This document shows, in pieces, positions 17,532 through 26,986 of a DNA stretch of 64,000 bases. Both the position numbers and the translations under genes were made by a program. Below the pieces are notes generated by a model. It saw nothing but the letters and a program-made list of their open reading frames with translations. It was not told the origin of the DNA and did not search any database. Each line of letters opens with the position of its first letter. The first letter of the stretch is position 1. This DNA comes from Synechocystis sp. PCC 7338 (GTDB lineage: Bacteria > Cyanobacteriota > Cyanobacteriia > Cyanobacteriales > Microcystaceae), in NCBI RefSeq assembly GCF_018282115.1, contig NZ_CP054306.1:2589488-2653487 (forward strand), given 5' to 3'.

Positions 17532-20500
17532 ATGAGTCTGACCATTGCCGATTATCAATCCTTTTTACAGGAAATTGAACCCTTTGCTCACCTCCCTGCC
17601 CCGGCGATCGCCGAGATAGCGGCAAAACTAAGGCCGTTAAGGTTTCGCATGGGACAGATAATCCTGGCCCGGGGAAAGTTGGCCAACAATGTTTATTTTT
17701 TAGTTAGTGGCCAGGCAAGATTACTAGGTTATGACCCCGGCACTGGTTACCCTGCCACCATGGCTTTGCTCCAGAATGGGGCGGTGATCGGCGATAACAA
17801 TGCCATCAGAAATGTCCCCTGTGAAACGGCGATCGCCTCGACGGAAACCATTTGTGCCAGCCTAACCAGGGACGAGTTTTTGGCTTTGGTGGATAAATAT
17901 CCGGAACTGACCAGGGTTTATCGCCACCAGTGCGGTCGGGTGGAACTGTTCGATTTATTAGGAGAACAACTGCAGCGCACCGCCCAAGGCAATGTGGATT
18001 TGCGCCAGCTCACCCTAGAGATGTTGCCCCACAGCCAGGTGCATCAGTTGGAACCAGGCAGCCATAATCTGCCCAGCAACTTGCCCGATCCGGAGAAATT
18101 CTGGTTAGTGAGTAGTGGGGAATTGGAACAATGTCCCCGGGGTAGTGCCCTGCCGGCTTCAGATTCTCCCCTTCTACTTAAAGCCCAAACCCCTGTGCGT
18201 CTGATTGGCATCCCCCCCTTGCCCCGGTTTTACCCTGGGGGGTCTGGACAGAAGAGTAATGGTAGTGGCAATGGCCATGGAGAAGTGCCCCTAGCGACAG
18301 TGACCCCCCTTGCTCCGGAGGATTCCCCCTGGGATGACATTCCCTATGCAGACCCGAACCAGTTGGGGGAACCACTACCCGAGCCCACTGTAGTCAAATC
18401 TGGACGCAAAAACTATCCCATTGTGCGGGGGCAAAATCCCACCGATGCCGGGGTAGCCTGCTTCCAGATGATTAGTCAATATTTCGGTATGCCTTTCCGC
18501 CGGGATATTATTCAACGGATCGTCACCGAAGAAATTAAGCGAAGTGAGGCCCTTTCCTTACCCATTTGTGGGGCAATCATCGAATTGATGGGCTTGACTA
18601 GTCAGTTAGTACGCATTCCCACCGGTGTTTTTGGACAAATGCAGGTTCCTTTTCTGATCCGCTGGCAAGATAGCCTCGCCTTGGTGTACGAAGTTGGCGA
18701 TCGGGAAGTGAAAATTGCCGTGCCGGAGCTGGGCCTAGTCAAACGCAACACCAGCGAGTTTCTCGAAACCTGGGGAGAAGAGGGACAAGGAGAGGTGCTG
18801 ATGATGCATCCCTCCAAGGACACTCCGCAACAGAGATTTGGTCTGAGTTGGTTTTGGCCAGCGTTGGTGAAATATCGCCATATTCTCCTGTTGGTGTTTG
18901 TGGCTTCCTTTTTTGTCCAACTATTTGGTCTAGCCAATCCCTTGATGATCCAAATCATCATCGACAAGGTGATTGTGCAAAACAGCAAAGATACTCTGCA
19001 GGTGTTGGGTATTGCGTTAGTATCGATCGCCATTTTTGAGGCGCTCTTGAGCACCTTACGAACCTATTTGTTTGTAGACACCACCAATCGCATCGATATG
19101 AGTTTGGGGTCGGAAATCATCGACCACCTATTGCGCTTACCCCTGCGTTACTTTGAAAATCGCCCAGTGGGAGAAATTTCCACTAGGGTCAACGAATTGG
19201 AAAATATCCGCCAATTTTTAACCGGTACTGCCCTGACGGTGGTACTGGACTCAGTATTTTCTGTGGTCTATATCGTCGTCATGATTATCTACAGCCCCCT
19301 GTTGACGGCGGTGGCGCTGGGAATTGTGCCTATTTTTGTCGTTTTGACCCTGGTATTTTCTCCTCTGATCCGGAGGCAATTGCGGCTCAAAGCAGAAAGG
19401 AATGCCCAAACCCAGTCCTACCTAGTGGAGGTGATGTCCGGTATTCAGACCGTTAAAGCTCAAAACATTGAGTTGCGCTCCCGCTGGCAATGGCAGGACA
19501 AATATTCCCGTTACGTAGGGGCCGGTTTCAACACCGTTATTACTTCCACCTTAGCCAGTTCCTCCAGTCATTTTCTCAACCAGCTATCCGGTTTATTGGT
19601 GCTCTGGGTGGGGGCATCCCTAGTGCTGGACGGGGATTTAACCTTGGGTCAATTAATTGCTTTTCGGATCATTGCCGGCTACGTGACCTCCCCCATTCTG
19701 CGTTTGACCCAACTGTGGCAAAACTTCCAAGAAACCGCCCTGTCTTTGGAACGGTTAGCGGACATTGTTGATACGCCCCAAGAATCGGAGCGCGATCGCC
19801 AAAACATCCCCATGCCAGAAATTGCCGGCGAGGTGAAGTTTGAGAACGTCAGCTTCCGGTTCAAAAAACAGGGCCCCCTGCAGTTGAATAACATCAATCT
19901 TTCCTTTGCCCCTGGCACCTTTGTGGCCCTGGTGGGGCAGAGTGGCGCTGGCAAAAGTACCCTGACCAAACTGCTTTCCCGACTGTACGAACCGGAAGGG
20001 GGGCGGATTTTGGTAGATGGCCTTGATATTGGCAAAGTGGAACTCTATTCCCTCCGTCGCCAGGTGGGGGTAGTGCCCCAGGAAACCTTGCTCTTTGAGG
20101 GTACGGTGCAGGAAAACATTGCCCTCACCAACCCCGATGCCAGCACAGAGCAAATTATTGCCGCTGCCAAAGTAGCCTCTGCCCACGACTTCATCATGAC
20201 CTTACCCAACGGCTATAACACCAGGGTCGGGGAGCGGGGGGCTACCCTGTCCGGGGGACAACGGCAAAGGATTGCCATCGCCAGATCGGTATTGCAACGG
20301 CCCCGTATTTTAGTTTTGGATGAGGCCACCAGTGCCCTGGACTATATCACCGAACAACAGGTTTGCATTAACTTGGGTGATGCCTTTAGGGAACACACGG
20401 TTTTCTTTATTACCCACCGCCTTAGTTCCGTCCGGAGTGCCGATGTAATCGTTATGATGGACCAAGGTTCCGTTGTGGAACAGGGTAGCCATGAAGAATT

Positions 20501-20567
20501 AATGGCCCTCAAGGGACGTTACTATTACCTCTACCAACAGCAGGGAGCCGGCAGTGACGATGTTTAA
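17532..20567 (+). CDS. Type I secretion ABC exporter (HlyB-like) with N-terminal cNMP-binding-like domain
   Basis: The start is set at ATG 17532 (MSLTIADYQSFLQEIE), giving 1011 residues; an upstream in-frame TTG coincides with a candidate -35 box. Order: cyclic-nucleotide-binding-like domain (about 1-150); linker; C39-like domain (about 295-425) in which the catalytic Cys of the DCG motif is Ala306, so it is probably non-proteolytic, as in HlyB; six-helix ABC membrane domain (about 445-720); nucleotide-binding domain with Walker A GQSGAGKST, signature LSGGQRQR, Walker B ILVLDEATSALD and switch His in FITHR. By recall this is Sll1180, reported to work with Sll1181 and the TolC-like Slr1270 in protein secretion. 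The adaptor gene follows 149 bases later. Confidence 0.93.
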   Translation: MSLTIADYQSFLQEIEPFAHLPAPAIAEIAAKLRPLRFRMGQIILARGKLANNVYFLVSGQARLLGYDPGTGYPATMALLQNGAVIGDNNAIRNVPCETAIASTETICASLTRDEFLALVDKYPELTRVYRHQCGRVELFDLLGEQLQRTAQGNVDLRQLTLEMLPHSQVHQLEPGSHNLPSNLPDPEKFWLVSSGELEQCPRGSALPASDSPLLLKAQTPVRLIGIPPLPRFYPGGSGQKSNGSGNGHGEVPLATVTPLAPEDSPWDDIPYADPNQLGEPLPEPTVVKSGRKNYPIVRGQNPTDAGVACFQMISQYFGMPFRRDIIQRIVTEEIKRSEALSLPICGAIIELMGLTSQLVRIPTGVFGQMQVPFLIRWQDSLALVYEVGDREVKIAVPELGLVKRNTSEFLETWGEEGQGEVLMMHPSKDTPQQRFGLSWFWPALVKYRHILLLVFVASFFVQLFGLANPLMIQIIIDKVIVQNSKDTLQVLGIALVSIAIFEALLSTLRTYLFVDTTNRIDMSLGSEIIDHLLRLPLRYFENRPVGEISTRVNELENIRQFLTGTALTVVLDSVFSVVYIVVMIIYSPLLTAVALGIVPIFVVLTLVFSPLIRRQLRLKAERNAQTQSYLVEVMSGIQTVKAQNIELRSRWQWQDKYSRYVGAGFNTVITSTLASSSSHFLNQLSGLLVLWVGASLVLDGDLTLGQLIAFRIIAGYVTSPILRLTQLWQNFQETALSLERLADIVDTPQESERDRQNIPMPEIAGEVKFENVSFRFKKQGPLQLNNINLSFAPGTFVALVGQSGAGKSTLTKLLSRLYEPEGGRILVDGLDIGKVELYSLRRQVGVVPQETLLFEGTVQENIALTNPDASTEQIIAAAKVASAHDFIMTLPNGYNTRVGERGATLSGGQRQRIAIARSVLQRPRILVLDEATSALDYITEQQVCINLGDAFREHTVFFITHRLSSVRSADVIVMMDQGSVVEQGSHEELMALKGRYYYLYQQQGAGSDDV

Positions 20568-20716
20568 TTCCCTGGCCTAAACCGTATGAATTTTTATTAA
20601 CTAGCCAGACGGCCTTTCCCCATCGGTTTTAAAACTTTGTCTATACAATTAGCATAAATAATTTCCTCGCCTAATCACTTCTTTGTCCATCATCTTTGGC
20701 GATCGCCCCTAGAACT

Positions 20717-22474
20717 ATGAATAGCCCTATCCAAGAAAATGCCCCCCAACGGAACGGCCACAGCCCCAAAACCATGGATGCAGGTACCTTGGCCGATGTC
20801 AAAGAAAAAGAACAGGAAACGGCCGCCAAAAACCCCGTTGCTCTCACGTCTAACTCATCCCTATTCCAACCGGAACAGGCCATTGTCATGCGTCAGTCCC
20901 CCATGTGGGCTCGGGGCATTGCCATTGCCATCATGGGGGTAACCGTTGTAACCGTGACCTGGGCTTCCATTGCTACCATTGAACAGGTGATACCCGCCAC
21001 GGGACAATTAAAACCCATCGAGACGGTAAAGGATATCAATGCTCCACTGAACGGGGTAGTGAAAGAAGTGTTGGTGGAAAATAACCGCAAGGTCAAAAAA
21101 GGTGAAGTGCTGGTGATTATGGATTCCAGCAGTACCCAAGCAGAATTAACTGCGGCCCAAAATGTGCGCGCCAAAATTCTCCAGGAAAACGCCTTCTACC
21201 GCACCCTACTGCAAAACGGTTTGGAAGGTGGTGCCCTCCAGAGGGCCGTCACCCAACTTAACCTTCCCTGGGAAGTGGTGGCCCTGGCCAATAACCGGGC
21301 CGAATTGATCAACGAAAATGAACTTTATCGCCGACAATTGGGGCTAAGAACCGCCAGTGGAGAAGGAAACCTTACTTCCGAACAGCTTTCCCGTTTAGAA
21401 ATGGCCCGCTTTGAACTGGGCAGTCGCATGACCGCCGCCGAGTTGGAAATTCGCCAAATTCAGAAACAGTTGGAACAGGCCGGTTTGCAATTGAGGGCAG
21501 AAAGAAGCCAATTGCGGGAAGATCAAAAAATCCTGGCCGGTTTATTGGGGCGTAACGAAGCGGCCCTCGCAGAAGCGGAAAAAAGCCTGGCCATTGAGGC
21601 GGGCATTGTGGACAGCATGACTCCTTTGCTAGAAGAAGGAGCCCTGGCACGGTTACAGGTGGAAAAACAACAACAGTCCCTCAACGACAGGACCCAACAA
21701 TTAATCGAGCAGAAGGTTAACACCGTGGTGGAAGTGGACCGCCAAAAACAACAAATTGAGTCGCGCCAAGCGGAAATTCAGCGGCTAGAAACGGAGCAAG
21801 TGCGCCTCCAGTCCTTAATTTCCCAGGCCCAAGCCCGCCTGGCCAACACCAGTGCCTCCACCGATAAGGATATTTATGATCGCCTGGCAGATAATGATAA
21901 GCGGCTGGCGGAAATTGATACCCAGATCACCAAAATTATTGTTGATAATGACAAACGGCTTACCGAATTAAATGGGCAGATTGAACGGAACAAGGTCAAC
22001 CTGGGCTATCAGGAAATTACCTCCCCGGTGGATGGGGTAGTTTTTGATCTCAAAGCAACCCCTGGTTACGTTACCCCCCCCAATCAAACTGAACCTCTGC
22101 TGAAAATTATCCCCGCCGATAGTTTAATTGCTGAAGTAGACGTCACCAACAAGGACATTGGTTTCGTTCGCACTGGTATGCCCGCTGACGTGCGCATTGA
22201 CTCTTTCCCCTACAGCGAATTTGGTGGGGTCGACGGGGAAGTAGAATATGTCGGCTCTGATGCCTTGCCACCAGATCAAACCTATCAATATTATCGTTTC
22301 CCCGTCAGGATTAAACTGGATAGCCAGGAATTAGTTAGTCAAGGACGCGAAATTCCCCTCCAGTCCGGGATGTCCGTGACGGCCAACATCAAAGTCAGGG
22401 AAAAACGCACAGTGATGAGTATCTTCACCGAACTATTCACCAAGAAAATTGAAAGCTTAGAAACTGTCCGTTAA
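20717..22474 (+). CDS. HlyD-family membrane fusion protein of the type I secretion system
   Basis: Periplasmic adaptor linking the upstream ABC exporter to an outer-membrane TolC. ATG 20717 (MNSPIQENAPQRN) is preferred over a TTG at 20696; 585 residues. Architecture: Pro/Glu-rich cytoplasmic N-terminus (about 1-65), one transmembrane helix (about 72-92, GIAIAIMGVTVVTVTWASI), barrel-sandwich/lipoyl half (GQLKPIETVKDINAPLNGVVKEVLV), long coiled-coil hairpin (about 145-435, Gln/Glu/Arg-rich), second lipoyl half (EITSPVDGVVFDLKATPG) and a beta-barrel C-terminal domain. By recall it is Sll1181. Length and order fit classical HlyD, with an unusually long coiled coil. Confidence 0.9.
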   Translation: MNSPIQENAPQRNGHSPKTMDAGTLADVKEKEQETAAKNPVALTSNSSLFQPEQAIVMRQSPMWARGIAIAIMGVTVVTVTWASIATIEQVIPATGQLKPIETVKDINAPLNGVVKEVLVENNRKVKKGEVLVIMDSSSTQAELTAAQNVRAKILQENAFYRTLLQNGLEGGALQRAVTQLNLPWEVVALANNRAELINENELYRRQLGLRTASGEGNLTSEQLSRLEMARFELGSRMTAAELEIRQIQKQLEQAGLQLRAERSQLREDQKILAGLLGRNEAALAEAEKSLAIEAGIVDSMTPLLEEGALARLQVEKQQQSLNDRTQQLIEQKVNTVVEVDRQKQQIESRQAEIQRLETEQVRLQSLISQAQARLANTSASTDKDIYDRLADNDKRLAEIDTQITKIIVDNDKRLTELNGQIERNKVNLGYQEITSPVDGVVFDLKATPGYVTPPNQTEPLLKIIPADSLIAEVDVTNKDIGFVRTGMPADVRIDSFPYSEFGGVDGEVEYVGSDALPPDQTYQYYRFPVRIKLDSQELVSQGREIPLQSGMSVTANIKVREKRTVMSIFTELFTKKIESLETVR

Positions 22475-22561
22475 TTTTCCTTGGTTTGCGCTCACCCATG
22501 GTCGCTGCCACAGTACCAATAATTTGGCTACACTGATGGCAGTTCTTTTTCCCTACCTACT

Positions 22562-22963
22562 ATGGTCAAGCGACGCAAGCTAATTTCTTACACTGCTTTC
22601 AGTACGGCGATCGCCGTCATCACGGGTTGCTTTGGTGGCAACAGCAGTAACGGCCAGGGACAAATGGTCGACGTCGGTACCATGGCGGACCTCAAGGCCA
22701 AGGGAGAATTGAAGGGGAACACCCCCAAGGGGCCGGTGACGGTGGTGCCCAACGGTGGTGGCGGCCAGATTAGTGCTGTCAATCCCACCTGTACCCACAA
22801 TGGTTGCCAGGTGGAATGGAAGAAGGCTAACGGTAAATTTGTTTGCCCTTGCCACGGGGCCGAATTTGCCGCTACGGGTAAGGTGCTTAAGGGACCTGCC
22901 AAGAAAGACCTGCCCACCTACGCTACCCAGGTGAGCGGCAATAACGTTTTGGTCAAAGCTTAG
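22562..22963 (+). CDS. petC3: Rieske iron-sulfur protein PetC3
   Basis: Small 133-residue protein with a canonical Rieske [2Fe-2S] site: CTHNGC (Cys77, His79, Cys82) and CPCHG (Cys95, Cys97, His98). The two extra cysteines (82 and 97) are placed to form the stabilising disulphide. The N-terminus VKRRKLISY, a hydrophobic stretch and VITGC (Cys23) read as a twin-arginine-type lipoprotein signal. By recall it is Sll1182 (PetC3), the minor Rieske protein with low redox potential found in the plasma membrane rather than the thylakoid b6f complex. It follows the hlyB/hlyD-like pair by 87 bases. Confidence 0.9.
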   Translation: MVKRRKLISYTAFSTAIAVITGCFGGNSSNGQGQMVDVGTMADLKAKGELKGNTPKGPVTVVPNGGGGQISAVNPTCTHNGCQVEWKKANGKFVCPCHGAEFAATGKVLKGPAKKDLPTYATQVSGNNVLVKA

Positions 22964-23022
22964 GGTCTAGCCATGGTTTTCAAAGGCTAGGTTGGGCAAT
23001 TGGTGGGAGGAGAAAATTAATT

Positions 23023-24315
23023 ATGGTGAAAATCTTAGGGGCGACGGTACTAGCCCTGCTCAGCTGGGGATCAACTGGGGAACCGTTAGTTGGACAAGAA
23101 GTGGCCTGGCAAGAAGCGAAGGTTTTTGCTGTACCAACCCAAGCGGATCCTGCCATCGACAAAATTGTTGATAATTACCTCGATCGCCTAGAATCCCTGG
23201 GTTATGACCGCCAGCGCCAGGGTATCTGGTTGCAGTCGGAGTGGGCCTATTTGGGTTATAACCAAGCAGAAACAGCTTTCCCCGCCGCTTCTTTAACCAA
23301 AATTGCCACCAGCGTAGCCGCTTTGGCCACATGGCCACCAGACCATCGCTTTACCACCCGTTTTTATGCCGATGGACCCATTACCGCTGGGGTATTGCAG
23401 GGTAATTTACTGATCGCCGGGGACAATGATCCTCTCTTCGTCTGGGAAGAGGCGATCGCCGTGGGCAATGCCCTCAACCAAGCGGGTATCCGGGAGGTGA
23501 CTGGGAATTTGGTGGTGGTGGGCAATTTGGCCATGAACTTTGAGGCTGATCCTGCTGTGGCGGGAGCCTTATTCAAACAGGCAGTGGATGCAAGCCAATG
23601 GTCGCCCATCGTAAACAAAGCCTTTGGGGATTTACCTCCCAATACTCCCCGGCCCCAAGTAAAAATTGCTGGCACCATCCAAACCCAGGCCGTTTTACCC
23701 CCCAACCTAGAGCTTTTACTAGAACATCAGTCCCTTCCCCTGGCGGCCCTGCTCAAACAGATGAACATCTACAGCAATAACGATATGGCTGAGATGTTGG
23801 CCCAGGCCATGGGGGGAGCGGCGATCGTGGCCCAAACTACTTCCCGCTTGGGGGCGATTCCGGCGGCGGAAATTCAACTACAAAACGGTTCCGGCCTCGG
23901 GGTGGACAATCGGCTTTCCCCCAGGGCGGTGACAAAAATGTACCAAGTTTTAGCAGAGCAACTGGAGCCCCACGGCCTAGGCATTGACGATATTTTCCCT
24001 GTCATGGGGCGCGATCGCCGAGGCACATTGGAGTGGCGCAGTATGCCCCAGGGGTTAACGGTGAAAACCGGCACGTTAAACACGGTTAGCGCCCTAGCAG
24101 GCATTATTCCCACCCAGGAGCGGGGCATTGTTTGGTTTTCTGTGATTAATAATGGCCCCAACTTTGATCGTTTACGGGTGGAACAGGACCGGCTGTTGCA
24201 ACAAATTGCCGAACACTGGCAAGTGCTACCGGAAAATTTAACGCCTGGTCCCATGGATAAGGTTTTACTGGGGGATCCGGCCCGTAACCTAACCCTCCAA
24301 CCCTCTGAATCTTAG
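23023..24315 (+). CDS. dacB: D-alanyl-D-alanine carboxypeptidase/endopeptidase, PBP4 (DacB) type
   Basis: Peptidase family S13 penicillin-binding protein that trims peptidoglycan cross-links in the periplasm. All three active-site motifs are present: SLTK (in FPAASLTKIATSVAAL, about 85-95), SNN (in IYSNNDMAEMLAQ) and KTG (in TVKTGTLNTVSALAG). The signal peptide is short (LGATVLALLSWGSTG). AGGAGA sits about ten bases before the ATG. At 430 residues it is slightly shorter than E. coli PBP4, consistent with a reduced inserted domain. The downstream nucleotidyltransferase gene may be cotranscribed. Confidence 0.88.
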   Translation: MVKILGATVLALLSWGSTGEPLVGQEVAWQEAKVFAVPTQADPAIDKIVDNYLDRLESLGYDRQRQGIWLQSEWAYLGYNQAETAFPAASLTKIATSVAALATWPPDHRFTTRFYADGPITAGVLQGNLLIAGDNDPLFVWEEAIAVGNALNQAGIREVTGNLVVVGNLAMNFEADPAVAGALFKQAVDASQWSPIVNKAFGDLPPNTPRPQVKIAGTIQTQAVLPPNLELLLEHQSLPLAALLKQMNIYSNNDMAEMLAQAMGGAAIVAQTTSRLGAIPAAEIQLQNGSGLGVDNRLSPRAVTKMYQVLAEQLEPHGLGIDDIFPVMGRDRRGTLEWRSMPQGLTVKTGTLNTVSALAGIIPTQERGIVWFSVINNGPNFDRLRVEQDRLLQQIAEHWQVLPENLTPGPMDKVLLGDPARNLTLQPSES

Positions 24316-24390
24316 CTATTCCAACCTAGGGGGATTCCCGCCGTTGTATCCTAGGCGTTGAAAATGCCCGGCTAGCTAATTTTGCTCCCT

Positions 24391-25461
24391 ATGACCCCAT
24401 CATCCCCCGTTTTCATTCCTGTAATTCTTGCCGGTGGCAAAGGAGAAAGGTTTTGGCCCCTCAGCCATAAGCAGCGGCCTAAACAATTTTTGTCCTTGGA
24501 TGGTTCCGGGGTCAGTTTACTGCAGGCCACAGCCCAGCGATTACTATCCTTGGCCGGGGGCTGGGAAAATTTATGGGTAATTACGACGGCCCCCATTGCC
24601 GAGGGGGTTTTCGGTCAATTGCCTTCATTACCCAAGGAAAACTGTCTGGTGGAACCGGAAGGAAAAGACACGGCCCCCGCTGTGGCCTGGGCGAGCTTGG
24701 AGATTGCCCAACGCCATGGGGAAGATGCCATCATTGGTTTTTTCCCTGCTGACCATTGGATTAAAGACCAAACCGCCTATGAGCAAACCTTGGCAGCGGC
24801 AATCGCCTATGCCCAGGAACAGGACGCCATTGTCACCCTTGGTATTAAACCCCATGGCCCCGCCACTGGCTATGGGTACATCGAACAAGGCCTATTGCAA
24901 CGGGAAATAGATGGTTTACCTGTGTATCAAGTGACCCGTTTTACCGAAAAGCCTGACCGAGCCACAGCCCAGACCTTTGTAGACAGTGGTAAGTTTAGCT
25001 GGAATAGTGGCATGTTCATTTTCCGAGCTGGGGTAGTTCTACGGGAATTGGCCGACCATGCGCCCCAATTACTCACGGCGTTAAAATCCCAAGGGGCGGC
25101 TGCTTATCCAACCTTAGAAAAGAAAAGTATTGACTATGTATTGATGGAAAAAACCCAATTAGCGGCCGTTCTGCCGGCCAATTTTGGTTGGGATGATTTG
25201 GGAGATTGGAATGCGTTGGAGCGACTATTCCCCGACCCAGAAGCCAACGTGGATTTAGCCAACCATGTCCACTTGCATAGCCAGGGCTGTATTGTTTACG
25301 CCAGTGATGAGAATCAGATAATTGCCACCATCGGCTTAAAAGATGTGGTGATTGTGCGGGAAGGCAATGTCACCCTGGTGGTGCCCAAAGACCATACCCA
25401 GGACATTAAGGGTTTGCTTAAACAATTACAATCCCAACCGGAGTATGAAAATTTATTGTAG
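24391..25461 (+). CDS. Mannose-1-phosphate guanylyltransferase
   Basis: Makes GDP-mannose from mannose-1-phosphate and GTP for polysaccharide, fucose or glycolipid pathways. The signature ILAGGKGERFWPLSHKQRPKQFL (first 20 residues of the catalytic domain) binds GTP, and later blocks (FPADHWI; PATGYGYIEQG; FTEKPDRATAQ; WNSGMFIF) are typical. ATG 24391 (MTPSSPVFIPVIL) is preferred over TTG 24382; 356 residues. This is the short, monofunctional form without the C-terminal phosphomannose isomerase domain of bifunctional ManC proteins. Confidence 0.9.
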   Translation: MTPSSPVFIPVILAGGKGERFWPLSHKQRPKQFLSLDGSGVSLLQATAQRLLSLAGGWENLWVITTAPIAEGVFGQLPSLPKENCLVEPEGKDTAPAVAWASLEIAQRHGEDAIIGFFPADHWIKDQTAYEQTLAAAIAYAQEQDAIVTLGIKPHGPATGYGYIEQGLLQREIDGLPVYQVTRFTEKPDRATAQTFVDSGKFSWNSGMFIFRAGVVLRELADHAPQLLTALKSQGAAAYPTLEKKSIDYVLMEKTQLAAVLPANFGWDDLGDWNALERLFPDPEANVDLANHVHLHSQGCIVYASDENQIIATIGLKDVVIVREGNVTLVVPKDHTQDIKGLLKQLQSQPEYENLL

Positions 25462-25529
25462 GGAAGGAAAGTAACAGCACGATACAATGGCTGTGATTAA
25501 GGCCGTGCAAGTATTGGAACCAATTTTCG

Positions 25530-26921
25530 ATGACCCAGAGTAATAATTTCTCCACCAGTGCCCTTTGGCAACAGGGGGCCGTAGTGGAATTGACCATTAC
25601 CGGCCTCAATCACCAGGGAGAAGGCATTGGCCGCTTTGATGGGCGGGTAGTGTTTGTGCCCGATACTGCCCCTGGCGATCGCCTGGAAGTCCGATTAATG
25701 CGGGTCAAGAAAAATTATGCTGTGGGTCAACTGTCAAGAATTCTGGAACCCTCCCCCCAGCGCACCCGGCCGTCTTGCATTGTGGCCGATAAATGCGGTG
25801 GCTGCCAATGGCAACATCTGGATTATCAATTTCAAATAGAAAACAAACAGCAACAAATTATTGATGCCCTGGAGCGCATTGGTGGTTTCACAGCTTTACC
25901 CCTGGAACCCCTATTACAGTCCCCCACTAGCCTGGGTTACCGCAATAAAGCCACCTATCCCCTCGGTCGCTCTAAAACAGGGCAGGTGCAGGCAGGTTAT
26001 TACCGTAAAGGTAGCCATCGCTTAGTAAATATTAACCAATGTCCCGTCCAGGACGATCGCCTAAATTTATTGCTGACGGAGGTGAAGAAAGATATTGAAA
26101 ATCGGGGTTGGTCTATCTATGACGAAGAGAAAAAGCATGGCAAATTACGCCATTTAAGTCTACGCATTGGTCAACGCACCGGGGAAATGTTACTGACCCT
26201 AATTTCCGCCCATCAAGGTTTACCGGATTTGGAAGAGCAGGCCGGGGAATGGTTGGAGCGCTATCCTGATTTAGGCGGCATTTGTTTAAACATTCAACCG
26301 GAACCCAACAACCGTATTTTTGGCGAAGAAACCATGGTGATTGCAGGGCGGGGTACCTGTCGAGAAAAGTTTGCTGGTTTAAGCTTTAGCCTAGGGGCAA
26401 ATACATTTTTTCAGGTCAATAGTGAAGCGGCGGAGCTATTGTTAACTCGGCTACAGCAAGTATTAAATCTTCAGGGTACAGAATTATTGGTGGATGCCTA
26501 TGCCGGTGTGGGCACCTTCACCCTGCCCCTAGCCCGCCAAGTTCGTCAGGCGATCGCCATTGAGGTTAATCAGGACTCGGTGGAACAGGGACAACGCAAT
26601 GCTGAGATGAACCAGATTACCAACGTAGACTTCTTAGCCGGCAATGTGGAAACCGTTTTACCCACCCTGTCAGAAATCCCTGATATTTTGCTCCTCGACC
26701 CTCCCCGTAAGGGTTGTACACCAGAAGTGCTCAGGGAAATTGTCCAACAGCGCCCAGGGAAAATTGCCTACATTAGTTGTCAGCCCCCCACCCTAGCAAG
26801 GGATTTGAAACTCCTCTGTGCCGAGGGCTTCTATGAAATTACCTGGGTTCAGGGTTGCGACTTTTTCCCCCAAACGGCCCATGTGGAGTGTGCAGTGATT
26901 CTCCAAGCAGTCAATGACTAA
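25530..26921 (+). CDS. 23S rRNA (uracil-C5)-methyltransferase, RlmD/RumA type
   Basis: S-adenosylmethionine-dependent enzyme making 5-methyluridine in 23S rRNA. The N-terminal TRAM domain (TITGLNHQGEGIGRFDGRVVFV) is followed by the [4Fe-4S] ligands (C in SCIVADKCGGC, plus the Cys in NQCPVQDD), SAM-binding DAYAGVGTFTLPLA, LLLDPPRKGC and the catalytic nucleophile in YISCQPPTLARDL. At 463 residues it has normal length. Family members differ in target base (U747, U1939 or tRNA U54), which sequence alone cannot settle. By recall it precedes pmgA in Synechocystis. Confidence 0.9.
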   Translation: MTQSNNFSTSALWQQGAVVELTITGLNHQGEGIGRFDGRVVFVPDTAPGDRLEVRLMRVKKNYAVGQLSRILEPSPQRTRPSCIVADKCGGCQWQHLDYQFQIENKQQQIIDALERIGGFTALPLEPLLQSPTSLGYRNKATYPLGRSKTGQVQAGYYRKGSHRLVNINQCPVQDDRLNLLLTEVKKDIENRGWSIYDEEKKHGKLRHLSLRIGQRTGEMLLTLISAHQGLPDLEEQAGEWLERYPDLGGICLNIQPEPNNRIFGEETMVIAGRGTCREKFAGLSFSLGANTFFQVNSEAAELLLTRLQQVLNLQGTELLVDAYAGVGTFTLPLARQVRQAIAIEVNQDSVEQGQRNAEMNQITNVDFLAGNVETVLPTLSEIPDILLLDPPRKGCTPEVLREIVQQRPGKIAYISCQPPTLARDLKLLCAEGFYEITWVQGCDFFPQTAHVECAVILQAVND

Positions 26922-26986
26922 CCAAAGATTTCCTAGGGGTTATGGTAGCGGCGGGCACATTCAGGTAACCCTGGCGATCGAGTATA

